Source: Pterobdella sp. o SKG-2022
Taxonomy: Eukaryota > Annelida > Clitellata > Hirudinida > Piscicolidae
DNA: 64,000 bases
Assembly: GCA_964035795.1 (NCBI GenBank)
Contig: OZ038320.1
Location: forward strand, 1,346,053-1,410,052
Direction: 5' to 3'
In this document: one piece after another, positions 12,269 to 24,500 of the stretch
Position numbering within the stretch: the first letter of the stretch is position 1
How the letters are laid out: every line of letters begins with the position of its first letter
The notes under the pieces: generated by a model
The model's database searches: none
Seen by the model: the letters and a program-made list of their open reading frames with translations, nothing else
Told to the model about the DNA's origin: nothing
Translations under genes and position numbers: made by a program

Positions 12269-15200
12269 GAACACCTAGAGTGGCAAGGTTGAGCTTGTTC
12301 TTATACTTATTTAATGGCCTGGTCGCCTCCACACAGCCTGATGCAAACCTGCTCTGCACAGGCACTCGCTGTTATGTTTTTATTCGTATTATTTTTTTAT
12401 TTTTACAATTTTAAGTCATTTATATAATTTAAAATATATTTAATGCTTATTATGTATATTAATAAAGGTGTTTTCAAAAAAAAAAATCCTCATAACTTGA
12501 AAAAAAATATATAAAATTTAGGTTATTGAAATCATGTTTATAAAAAACTAATATTAAAAATGAAAAAATTGCGAAGATGAATGTTATCACAAATGATATG
12601 ATTACTTTGTTTGGTGACAGCCCCATTCTGAGATGGTCAAAGTCTGTCTTCATGCCTGGTCTGATGCCTCTGTATATTGCTGTGTGTTTATGTATGTTTG
12701 TGTGTGTATCCTAGCAGCATGTTGTGTTATATGGGTGGTGATATAAAACTTAATGGCGGAAGTTCAATGCCCAACCTCAACAATTAATATTGAAGAGCAA
12801 CAATGAAAACTATTATTTTTATTATTATTGTTTGATAAAAAGTAATAGCTAAAAATATATAAATAAAATAAAATGTACAAATATAAAGCCTAAAGCAATA
12901 ATAATAATTATTATTATTGAAGGCCTAACAGTTGAGTGGTGGGTGGGTGGGGTAGGTGGGTGTCTGTGATTGCTGCGTTGGTGTGGCACTGCTGATAAAA
13001 TTATTCTTTCTATTATTGTCATAAGAAACTTTTATTTAAAATTTTATTATTAAAATATATTTTGATATTATCAGGTGTTTTATGATATTTTATATTTTTG
13101 GTTGTTATTAAGTTCACTTTTATAAAAAAATTTTGAAAATTATTTACAGTATATTACAATTTTTTTCTATTGATATTTCAATATTACATTATTTTTAACC
13201 ATTATTAATGCTATGATTATCATTAATCTTTATAACAATAATAAGTATTATTGGTACCTCATTCTCCTAATAGCCTCTAAAGGTCGGGGGGAAGTGAGGT
13301 CAACTCGAGGATCCAGGTTCGGATGGTCTGCAATAATAACAATAATAATAACATGAATGACAATAATAATAAACATGACTACAATTATTATTATAATACA
13401 TTCATGCATGAAAACTTAAAATAATAATGATGATTAGTATTATAAGGAAAGTTCTTAATAAACGCCACAATGTTCATTCATTCAGAGCCCTAATACCATG
13501 ATACAAAAAAGAAGCGATGATGGACCATCATCATGGAAAATTGTAATGAAAAGTTACAGTGTTTCAACCACACATTGGCTGACAATTAGTGCCAGTTCAC
13601 ACTGCGTTTTTGCGTCTAACCCCATAAAAAGAATATATAAAGATGATAAATGATAAAAGATTAGCTGACCAAGTATAGACTTGGTCCTCTTATTGCTTTT
13701 CTTGAGGGGCTGTTCGAGGAAGGCGAGGAGGGGGGCTGGGTCGATGTTTCCTCTGTCTCTCATGCATTCAAATGCAAACACGTACCTGTGTGTGTTTGGG
13801 AAAGTTGAAGCGTGATAGTGGGTATGAAATCGTGTGGTTATGAAGGGTGTGTGTGTATTAAATTTTACAAAATACCATTCATTTTAAGCTTCCCTTCTCA
13901 AGAAAAACATGAGGCACACCATTTATCTATATAACCCTTCATAAATCTTTTAATACATCAGAATAACTCGACACACCCCTCTGTCTGAACACAAAAAGAT
14001 ACCACCTGCCATAGTTCTTCTTGACAACAAACCCTGCACTACTCGATGAACCCATCCCCAATGAACCACTCACTTCCCTCCATCTCTTGCCCTTCGACAC
14101 CTGTGTGTGTGTGTGTGTGTGTTTGTGTGTGTGTGTTCAGAGTGGTTTGTTTAATCTGCAGTAAACCCAGGTGAAGTGACCACTCAGAAAACACCTCTCC
14201 ATTACAATACAATGCTTTAGCCATGCACGGCCCCTTACTTCAACCGCCCAACTCGCACCTTCCCCATCCCCTCACCACCCAACTCACACCCTCCCCCCTT
14301 ACCTCAACCATCCCCCCAAGCTGCTTAACCACACAGTAAAGCCTGAAGAGATCCAGAGGTTGCTTAGAAACAGTAGGAGTGGCATTGATAGCACAATTTC
14401 TAGAGTCCATGTAGGTGAAGAGGTCAAGTAAGAAGAGAGCTCGGCCTTCTTCGGCCCCCATCTCCATCAGGCGAGTGAATGCTTCATTTTTGCTGTACCT
14501 TTGCTGCATGATAGGAGGTACCCATTTAAAGATATCTATCGTTGTGTATATATTCATTATATATATCATTCACATAGTTAATTCAGCATCTACATAATAA
14601 TTCACCAAATCCAACCATGCAGTAGTTGAAATGCCGAGGGTCACTGAAGTTGCCAATTGGAATGTATGAGTGGTCCTGATAATGATGTTTCATACAATTG
14701 TGGCAACTTCACTTATAACAGGAAATGACAAATACATGAAAAAACCGAACACACACACACACAAACGTACATATTTAATCTTTTTGATAGGTGTTCTGAT
14801 GTCATCTGTCATGGAACCTCTCAGTTCCAAGCCTGCTTGCCATGGTGATGTGGTTGAAAATAGTGAATGGTGTAGTGAAAAGGAAAAGGATAGATGAGTG
14901 GGTGGTGAAAAATGGTTAATTAGAAGTAAAGATGGTGGGTGGTATGAATAAGTAGTTGAATGATGTGCGAATATGTGGCTTCTTGGTGAATCATCTTCAC
15001 CATTCTCTCTTATCATGATGGGGTTGAGTGGTAAAGAAAGAGGTAGGTAAATAGGTGTAGAAAAATTTATAAGATAAATATGTGCAAAATATTTAACTAT
15101 ACAAAAGATTTTTAATACATAGTAGTTACAGAATATATCAGACAGACAAGCTCTTTCCAAAAGTATACAAAAGGTAATTATCACGAAGCAAAGTGAACAG

Positions 15201-17135
15201 ATGAGCTTGGAAATTGAGAAACAAAAATTTTTATGAGACATCAAAGAACTAACAAACCAAAATCATTGGGTGTGTTATCCAACATTGATGGGGTGTGTGT
15301 TCTTGGAGGGTGGAGATATGATGGGGTCAAAGTGGGTTGGTAGTGTGGCGGTGGTTGTGGGTAGTTTTGGGGTGGTTGAGGGTAGTTTGGGGGTGGTGGG
15401 TGGTAGCTAGAGGGCATCACAGGTTCACCATTAAAATTTCTTTTTTGAGGAAAAGGAAGGTTGTGTTGTGGGGGATAGTAGTTGGGGTGAAGGTTGTATT
15501 GAGGGTTAAAATTGGGCACATTTGGTTGGTTGATGGCTGATATGTTGTTGGTATTAGGCATCATTTGCATATTTGTTTGGAGGTTCGGTGTTAATGAAGA
15601 CTTAGCATCATTATCATCTTCATCCACTGTATTAACCTCTTCCTCATCATCATCATCATCATCTTCCTCTTCATTATTATCATAATTTTTGTTCTTATCA
15701 TCATCATCATCATCATAGCAAATGGTTTCACTACTTGTATTCTTGCTATCAGCATCTGCGTCCACCTGCTTCTTATCTGACAAACCATTTGTTGAACCTT
15801 TATGGCCCTTATCATTGGCTGCACCGTCCTTTGTGTTGGATGCTGGAGAAAAATGTGCATTGGATCTAGAGAAAGCATCCCGGAAGGCAGGGTTGGATTC
15901 TCGGTGAATGAAAGAGGCATCATGGAGTGAATGATTGTTTTGTAGAATGCGTTGTAAGTGTGATGTTGGTTGGTTGTAGAAAGGCTGCATTTCCATTTCA
16001 CCTTTCATTCCTGTTTATGTCAGATTTTATTGTGTTTGTTATTTAAATAAATATGAGTTGGGTACTGGTGGTCTATGGCAAAAAATGGCATAACTGCATG
16101 ATAAAATAACAACTGTGCCTCTAGCATTCACTCACTTGTTTGTGGCATGGACTGCATGGGAGGGTAGGGTCGATTTGGAGGATGGTGAGGATAAGATGGG
16201 TGGAAACCTGAAATGGTTCATAGTGGATGATTTAATCTAATAAATAATTACATGCACAGTAATTTTAGCAGCAAGTTTAATCTTAAAAACAAAATTATTA
16301 TTGTAAAAGATAATAATTGCTTTATTTGATAGTTATTTATTCATCATAAAGCAGCACTTGGTCCATCAGAATGTTGGGGAAAGTTTCCATTTCTTCCTTC
16401 AACTCTGTTGTCATTATTGACACCCTCTTCTTCATTTTCTTCACCGTCACTTTTCCTAGCATCTCCATTCTTACCATTAAGAGTTGAAGAGTGGTTGATA
16501 TTGACAACCTTCATCATCTGTTGTTGTTGCAGATGTAGTTGCTGCTGTTGTTGCATCATTTTTTGTTGAGCCATCTGCTTTTGTTTGAAGTAATTTTGTT
16601 GTTGTAGTTGCTGCTCATACTGTTGTCTTTGTTGCATTTGGAGTTGGAATGAGTTGAATTGCGGAGGCTGAAAAAATCTAGGAACATACTCACCATGCTC
16701 CTTAAAAGTAAAATCAGTATTGAAAATTATATATTGTGGTTTCTATGACTATATATTAATTCAACAACAATAAATAATGTATGATAAATTTCAAATATTT
16801 TAAAATAACCTTTATACACCTTACTATATGCTTCATCAATAAGCGTGTATTTTTATCAAAATAAAACAATCACCTTTAATTCAGTTATTGATACGGATTA
16901 TATGTGAGTAAAAATAAATTTTAAAAATAGAAACCTGAGAAATAGCGGGTTTTCTGTTCAAATTTTCAGCATTAAAGGCAGGGTGGTGAGGATTTTGAGG
17001 AGCTGAAAAATTTGAATAAAAAAAATTTTGTTCTTCTAAGGCGCCATTGGTATTTCTGTCGTCTGCTTGAAAACGAGGTTGTTCTTGAAGAACTCGTGGC
17101 ATCGATTGTTCATAAGGAAGTTTTGACCAATTCAT
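10339..17135 (-). CDS. ARID1: ARID1 / BAF250 / Osa, SWI/SNF chromatin-remodelling subunit
   Basis: Thirteen exons (16935-17135, 16358-16667, 16136-16207, 15250-16010, 14606-14675, 14303-14535, 14006-14100, 13670-13785, 13258-13327, 12930-12991, 12606-12679, 12307-12353, 10339-12124) join in frame to 1298 codons. The N-terminal half is low complexity: Gln-rich (exon 2), Pro/Tyr-rich and Asp/Glu-rich (exon 4). The ARID DNA-binding domain spans exons 6-8: KQPLDLFRLYCVVKQLGG, then KGKRWREVSGSLGMGSSSSA, then VFAFEC. The last exon holds the BAF250 C-terminal domain, with DTWRLMMALRSGQLAEVNWA, LPGLLDLLLKHL and later LRNFSF and ILSNIAGHLDL. Known role: nuclear BAF-complex subunit that targets remodelling and supports transcription. 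It is much shorter than the vertebrate proteins (over 2000 residues). An acidic, Lys-rich insertion of about 180 residues splits the C-terminal domain. The small exons 10-12 rest on splice phase only. Confidence 0.9.
12223..12267. repeat. (CA)n microsatellite
   Basis: Pure CA dinucleotide run in the last ARID1 intron. Confidence 0.95.
14101..14136. repeat. (GT)n microsatellite abutting an ARID1 splice acceptor
   Basis: On the minus strand this is an AC run ending in CAG directly before exon 7, so it stands where the polypyrimidine tract would normally be. Confidence 0.85.
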
Positions 17136-18599
17136 CTAAATCGTTCACTTTTTTACTGACTTCCGGTGTAAATTTCGATTAAACTTGTTAAAAACACTGA
17201 AAATATTTACAAAATCCAGTGTTGATTTAGATATAAAATTCGAATGTTGCCCAAAATTGCATAGTTTGTTATCGAATCTTCCGAAACAAAAACAGTAAAA
17301 GTCGATTAAAGCGTCGGTATATACATTAAATTTGTCAATTGTTGTTCAAAAAAACTTAATTTTCAATTGAAAATAATTTTTATTGATAACTGTAAAATTT
17401 ATAAATGAATTATTTAGAGAAAATGGACAAAGAACTTGCATATCATACAGATTCTCATATAAAAACTCGTGAAGTCGCCATATTGAAAATATGTGTTAAA
17501 AGTAAAAAGAAATTGTTTAAATTATTTTACGCTAAATAAACACGCACTAATTTTTAACAAATTATCAAAAAAAAAAATTGTAAAATAGAATAACACTTCA
17601 AATATATTCAACCATTTACCATTATTCGAAGTTTTACAAATAATTCGCCGTCATTCATCATCATGGTTTGCATGATAGCATGAATCAGATAATTCATAAA
17701 AGCATTTTTCTAAAATTCAGGTTTGTCTCATTTCTTGTTCACTTAGTCCATGCCTTCTCTGACCTACCATTTTCTTTTTTACCCTTTATCTCAGCATTCC
17801 TGCAAGCACTTACTGGATTTTCAGCATTCATTTCCGTTACATGCCCGGTTTTTAGCTTGGAATTTTCATTGCAATTATTTTATCATTTTTTTAACTACTA
17901 GACTATAAGACTAGGTCTCATTACCATACAGCATAATACTTTAGACCAAAGCAGCATTTGAGCTGTTTTTTGTAACATCTTTAGCGCCAGATACAGTTTT
18001 TGATCTCTTAGAAGCACTTAGTGTTATATTGAAAGCTGACAAGTCCACGTTGTCTTCTGAAATAACTGAGCCTACAGATATATTCATGTGAGAATGGACT
18101 TGCATTTTTTTAAAACCTGCAAAAATATCTAAATTTTTTTTCTTGCTGCCACACGTTGTAAACCAAATTGGTTCAATTATTTTTTGTCAACCCTGACCTG
18201 CAATTGAATCGGCATCTTAAAATCTCTGAAGTCATTTACCACTAAGCTAACCAGATCAACAAGTTCTTTGTGAAATGGCTAACATTGCTAATAATGCCTT
18301 TTACAACAAAATCTTACGAGAAACTCTGCTCTTCTTCCAACTCTTCTCATACCTCCCAGATAGCAGAACTGGGTTCAGGAAACAATGCTGGTTTATATCT
18401 TTTGTAGAGTTCATTTTAAGGCTTCAGGGTAAAAAGTTATATAAATTTTTGTTTATACGGGAAACTTGAATTTTTTTTATTTTTCATAAAAGTTTGTAAG
18501 GTTAGTTTCCTTTAAGTAAAATATTTAATTTAAATTTAAAATTGTGGCATAAAATGATGGTTGAAAAATGTTTCGAAAAAATTTGAGAAAGAACTCAAT
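17136..18599. other. Intergenic between ARID1 and gene A
   Basis: Contains the ARID1 5' flank and a SINE head at 18185-18262. The ATC-CATGATAGCATG stretch at 17655-17690 faintly recalls the repeat at 36950. Open frames here (17668-17901, 18275-18469) look like chance. Confidence 0.5.
18185..18262 (-). mobile_element. tRNA-derived SINE head
   Basis: Minus strand: A-box-like GTTAGCTTAGTGGTAA (complement of 18236-18251) and, about 25 bases on, a weak B box CCGATTCAAT (complement of 18203-18212). Stems are imperfect. Confidence 0.45.
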
Positions 18600-21500
18600 T
18601 TATCTTCTACGAGCAAAATAGTGCGCAATAAACGTGATTAGGACAATGATGAAGAGAATCACTGGAGCAAGGTGTTGGGGTGTTGGTTCGTATGATCTAT
18701 ACCTCAACGCTACAAGATAAATATTTGTCAATTTATTCATATAATTTTTTGGTCGATAAAAATTAATCACACCTGGGTGTGTGTAAGGCTGCAAGGATGT
18801 AGACTGTGCTGGGAAAGTAAGATTTTGTCTAGCTGAAGTAAAAGCAGGAGTGCTATAAGAGGTTCCTTTTGGTTCCAGAGTATAAGTAAACGATGAAATA
18901 CAAACAAAACAAAATTACTAAGTCTTTTGGTAGCTTTAGTGGAATATTGTGAGTATAAGATGGTTAAAATCAAACTCAGCCTAAACAAAATAAATAACTG
19001 ATGAGCTATGAAAATAATATTCACATGCGAGTAAATGTACAATAATACAATAGGGACTTACTCATCGATTTAGGTCTGACGCCCCTTCTATGTCGTGCAC
19101 TCCGTTTCACTTAGATGAAGTTTCATTTGAGTATTTGTATAGGGCACTAAAAAAACCATTCATTAGTACTCTTTTGTTTATCATTCAAAAATGAAGATTT
19201 CTCAGTTTTATGAAGTTAAGGAAGTTTTATTTATCAAATATATATAAGAATTAACAGTTGTTTTGCATGAATAATATAGGAATACAACTCACTTTCTTCT
19301 CCGTGATAGTCTAGGGTGGGTAATAATCTTCAATAATGCTTAAAAATTCATATTAACAGAGAATTGTTTTTTAAATATTATAAAAAAGTTCTTTTATTTG
19401 AAATATACAATTTAAGAGAAAGAAACTTATAAACATATGATTCAAAGAGTTAAATACAAAAATATAGAACAGATTATCATTGAAAATTATTTTCAAACTT
19501 ACTGAAAGAATCCTGGCCTACATATGAATCTCCTTTAATGGAATTCAATTTATTTGTAAATAAATTAATTATAAGCATTATCAAAAAGATAAGTTATTTT
19601 TTAAGATCAATTTGAATATATAGTAGAAAGTATATTTCTAACAAAATTAATCAACAAGAAAAGAACAAAATCTTTAAGGCTTGAAATTTGATCAAGATAT
19701 TGAACAAGAATAAAAGAAGGCCTACAAGTGGTCGGAATGTTGTCCAAAATCCTTGAAAGTGTTAAAGAAATGCAAAGGTGCTCAAAATTTTTTTGCACTC
19801 TTTCGAAAAAGAAAGGAAATGAAAAAGAAGACACAAAAATTGGTCATTGGAAAAAAGACATTGCTGCTTCCAGAAAAGATGTAGAGGGCAACCTAGGTTC
19901 ACAAAGGTCACATGTCATGGACTCATCACCGACTTGGGTCCCTCTGGACTGACCCTTTAAAAACAGCAAAAGTAATCGAGAGATGGAGCGTTTGATAAAG
20001 AAATCAACAAGTCTGGAACTTTTAGGGTGAGAAAAAAAAAACAAGAATGTTAACTAGACTGACATGTGCACAAGACGTAGCTTGTAAGTCCTTTATCGAG
20101 AATGATCTCAACATTGGAGAGAGTTCACATAATGTAAGCTGGTGGAAATAACGTCAAAGATCCAGTGAGGAAAAAAATGTTTCCAATTACATAAGGCATT
20201 GTTTCTGTTTATTTAGAAATAGGACAGGCATACTGTGTTGTCGATGTTGAGAAAGTTCTTATGACCGCATTTCTGGTCCGAATTCTTAAATCAACTTTTG
20301 CAATTTATGTAAGAAATTCACAATTTTCTTACTTGTTTAAAAAACCATTTTTGCAGAAGTTATTGATTTCATCTTTTTATTGAAGTTTATTAAATTTATT
20401 TTACAAGTTTGTTTAGCTTGATGGTATATCAATGCAACTCACTATCAAAGTTACTCGGATCTAAGTTGGGTGTGTGTTGTAAACTAGTTACACTTTTTTT
20501 ATGATGAATTCATAATTTGAGAATCATTTTTTAATGCAATGTAACACAAAATTTTTTTATTTAAGTATCAAATCAAATATTAGCTGACTCGGTTATCTTT
20601 GAGAGCTCCAAGACAACAAATATTTGATTAAAACTGAAAAAAATGAAGTCTTACTATAAAAGTAATATAACTTACCACGATTTTCCGGGGCCACATAAGA
20701 ATCCCCTTTAACAGGTTTCATCCATTTATTTATACATTCAATTATTGATGTGTAATTAATTCAAATTAGTACAGTTCATTAAAACCTGTGTAGCACAATC
20801 AAGTGATAATGAAGTTAATTTTTGAGATTTAATCAGTTATGTTATAAGGCACTTTAAATGAAGGGCGCATAAAATGAGGAGGTGGAAATGACGTTAAAGA
20901 TTCAATGGTGACACAAATTTTTCCAAGTACATAAGGCATTGTTTCTGCTTATTTAGAAACAGGACCGACATACTGTGTTGTTGGTTTCGAAAGAGTATTT
21001 CCAGTTTTTGATGTTTAGGATTGAATGCTTTTAAGTCTTCTTTTGTTCAAATTACAGCTTGAAAAAATGTTTAGATTATCATGTTTGGTTGGAAGACTAT
21101 AATGAATATTGCCTCTTTATGGAGGGTCTGATAATCAGACAGAGCATGGGATAAGTTTTACTTAACCGTCTTGATCGAAAACTGTCGAAAAAAGTTTGAC
21201 GTTTTCAAAACCGCATTTTTGGCGCATTTTCTAAAGTCAACTTCTTTCAGCTCATATATGAAATGTAACATTTAATATCATTCTCCATCTTCATAACATC
21301 GATTCTAGAAATTTTTCATTAATCCCTATCTTTTTAACAGAATTCATTCAAATGTAAAAAAAGCTTGGTAGGTATATAAATGCAACTCACTGTTAAAGTC
21401 ACTTGGATCTGAAGTTTATGTTGTAAACTTGCTATACTTTTATGTTGACCAGACATTTAAACTGATATTTTGAAAAACAAATGTTTAAAGCAATATTCAA

Positions 21501-24500
21501 CTGAATTTCAAGAAATTGCAGTTAAACATTAGTAAAAGTGAAAAAATCTTTGAGCTCCAAGGCAATGATTATTTGGTGAATACAAAAAAAAAATAAAATT
21601 ATTAATGAAATCACCATCGTAATCTGGGTTTGGACGTCTCCTCCCTTTGATGGGTTTTCATTTAATTATTGACATAGTCAATAATGAATTCATTTTTAGT
21701 TTAAATTATTGCAATTTATTGTTATATGTGAAAATTAATAAATGAATACACATTTAAAAACGATTTTATCAAACTGAGTAATAACACGAAGCTTATGTAA
21801 ATGAAAACACAATAATTTTTAAAAATATATTCAATGGTCATTTTAGGAATAGTTTTAAAAGTTTGGAAAGTTAATTGAAAATATAATCAGATATTTTTCT
21901 AACAAGCTTGCTACAAAACTTTTTCAAAATTTGATGATTTTCATAATTTCGACGAGCACATCAAACAAGAATGTTAACTAGACTGACATGTGCACAAGAT
22001 GTAACTCAAAGGAGTCTTTTACCGAGAATAATCTCAACATTAGACAAAGTGCGCATAATATAAAGGGGTGGGAAAATGGTAGAAGATTCAGTGAGAACAA
22101 ACATGTTTCCAAGTACATAAAGCATTGTTATGCTTATTTAGGATTAAGACCAGGCATGCTGTGTTGTCGATGTTGGGAGAGAAAGACTATTTAAAACCCC
22201 TGATTTTCAGCTTTAAATGCATTTTAAACATTTTGGTCTGAACCCCTTGTTTACGAAGTCGGAAACCTGCGATTTTTTGATTAGTGCTGTTTGAATATGG
22301 TCTGTTTAGAAAGTTTTTTATAAGCTAGAGAAATTTAAGATAGATTGAAGATAACCCCTTGTAAGAAAACTGCCTATTTGGAAGACAAAGTTATTGAAAA
22401 ATTCGGTCGTTTTCATGACCGCATTCAGGGGGCACTTGACGTATCTACTTGAACCGCTTGTATTTGCAAAGTAAAATTTTGTATCATTTTTATTTTTTCT
22501 TACTTCAAATTTTTTGATAATTTTTATTATATTTTATTTAAAAAGCTTCTTTGAAAAAGTTTTAACTAAACAGTTATAAGAATGCAACTCACTATCAAGT
22601 TTTCCTCGATCTAGGGTGGGTTTTTATATTGTTAAATAGTAACATAGTTTTGATAACAATATACTAATATTGATATTTTTAAAAAAAGTTCATAAATTCA
22701 ATGTTGTGCAAGCTTTCGTTCATTCCACATGTATAATTTTAAAAAATATAGTTTAAAATCAGTTGAATCGAAAATCTTTCAACTTTAAAGCAATGAATAT
22801 TTGATAAGAACAAAAACGAAAGGTAATATTATTCACCAGGGAGTCTTGGGTATGCGGCTCGTTTCACTTTGATGGGGTTTTTATTATTTATATATCCGAT
22901 TATAAACACTGTATTCGTTCAATTCAGTACAGTTATTTGGTTAAGATTATCATATGTATACATGATTCATAACATTAATTTTCTATACCTATTATATTAT
23001 TATTTTTGTCTCTCCGAAAAAGTTTATCAAATATATGAGACTAAGCAGTTGTTTAGCTTGTACAGTTTATGGATAAAGCTCACATTCATCTCCATGAGGC
23101 CCTAAGGGTGTATTTATGTTCAATATACTAGTATGCTCATAATTAACTGAGAATAAAGTTATGAGACCTAGAATTTCTTTTGAAATGATAATAACCACGA
23201 GATTGTTCCGTTTGAAATACTTTAATTAGAGCTATAGAAGTTTAGAAAAAATATGATTTAAAAAGAGCTCTAAGTTTCAAAGTAACTAATTTTAAGGACT
23301 ACAAAAATATAGAAGAAATTTTGATTAAAAATTATTTTAATACTCACAATTGTAATCAGGGTTTACATATGTGTCCCCTTTAATAGAATTTAATTTATTT
23401 GTGAATAAATTATAAGATGTATATTTCTAGCAAAAATAAATCAACATGAATGGAAAATCTTAATGATTTGAGATTCGATGAAGACATTCAACCAGAATGA
23501 TAGTTTGGTGAAAGTTTGGTCGGAATGTCTTCGAAATGCTTAAAAATATTATAGGAATTTAAGGCTGCTCAAAAATTTTTTTTTCCAATTAGAAAGATGT
23601 CGAGGACAGCCTGGGTCCACAAAGGTCACATGTCATGGACACATCAATGACCTGAGTCTCTCTGGACTGGGCCTGTGGGAGCAGCAAAAAAATTAAGAAA
23701 CGAAGAGATAAAGAACTCAACAATTCTAGAACTCTTGGGGTAATGGAAAAAAGAAGAATTTTAGCACAAGTCTTTTATCGAGATTGGACAGAGTTCACAT
23801 ATTATAAGGTGGTAGAAATAAAGTCAAAGATTCAGTGGTGACAAAAATTTTTCCAAGTATATAAGGCATTGTTTCTGCTTATTTAGAAATAGGACCGGCA
23901 TAATGTGTTGTTAATGGGAAGAAAAGAAGATTTTAAAATTTCTTAAAAATTGGCCCTCTATAATACATGGCTTGAGTGAAGGTATGATTGAAGTGCTTTG
24001 ATTTTTTATTTTTGCGTTAAAAATTTGGTTTATTGAAATAATTTCTGGTATGGAACATAAGATAGGTTTTACTGGGCTTTGGTCGCTCTCAAAAACGCAT
24101 TTTCGATGAAGCTTCTCAACCCAACTTTATCCAACTTATATAAGCGACCTCAATTTATATCGACCTCACTTCATAAAACCATTTGTGTAGATGTTATTAA
24201 TTTTAAATTTTTTTATTGGAATTTATTAAAAAAATATTTAACAAGAAGGTTTGTTGCAACTCACTATTAAAGTTACTCGGATCTAATGTGGGTGTTTGTG
24301 TTGTAAACTAGTTATGCTTTTATGATAAACTCATAAGTTGAAATCATTTTATATAGACCGTAAAAGATAGAACGGTTTTACCACAAAGTTATTATAACCT
24401 ACCACGATCTTCTGGGGCCACATATGAAGAATCCCCTATAAAAGGTTTCATTTATTTATGTACACATTCAATTAATAAAATATTATTAATTCGAATTGGT

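Noticed and set aside
15591..16001. Met-rich ORF (minus) inside ARID1 exon 4
   Set aside because: Shifted frame of the Asp/Glu-rich ARID1 segment, which is in phase with both neighbours.
16690..16720. Possible 7-nt micro-exon in ARID1 intron 1
   Set aside because: Including it shifts exon 2 out of its Gln-rich frame; direct joining of exons 1 and 2 is in phase.
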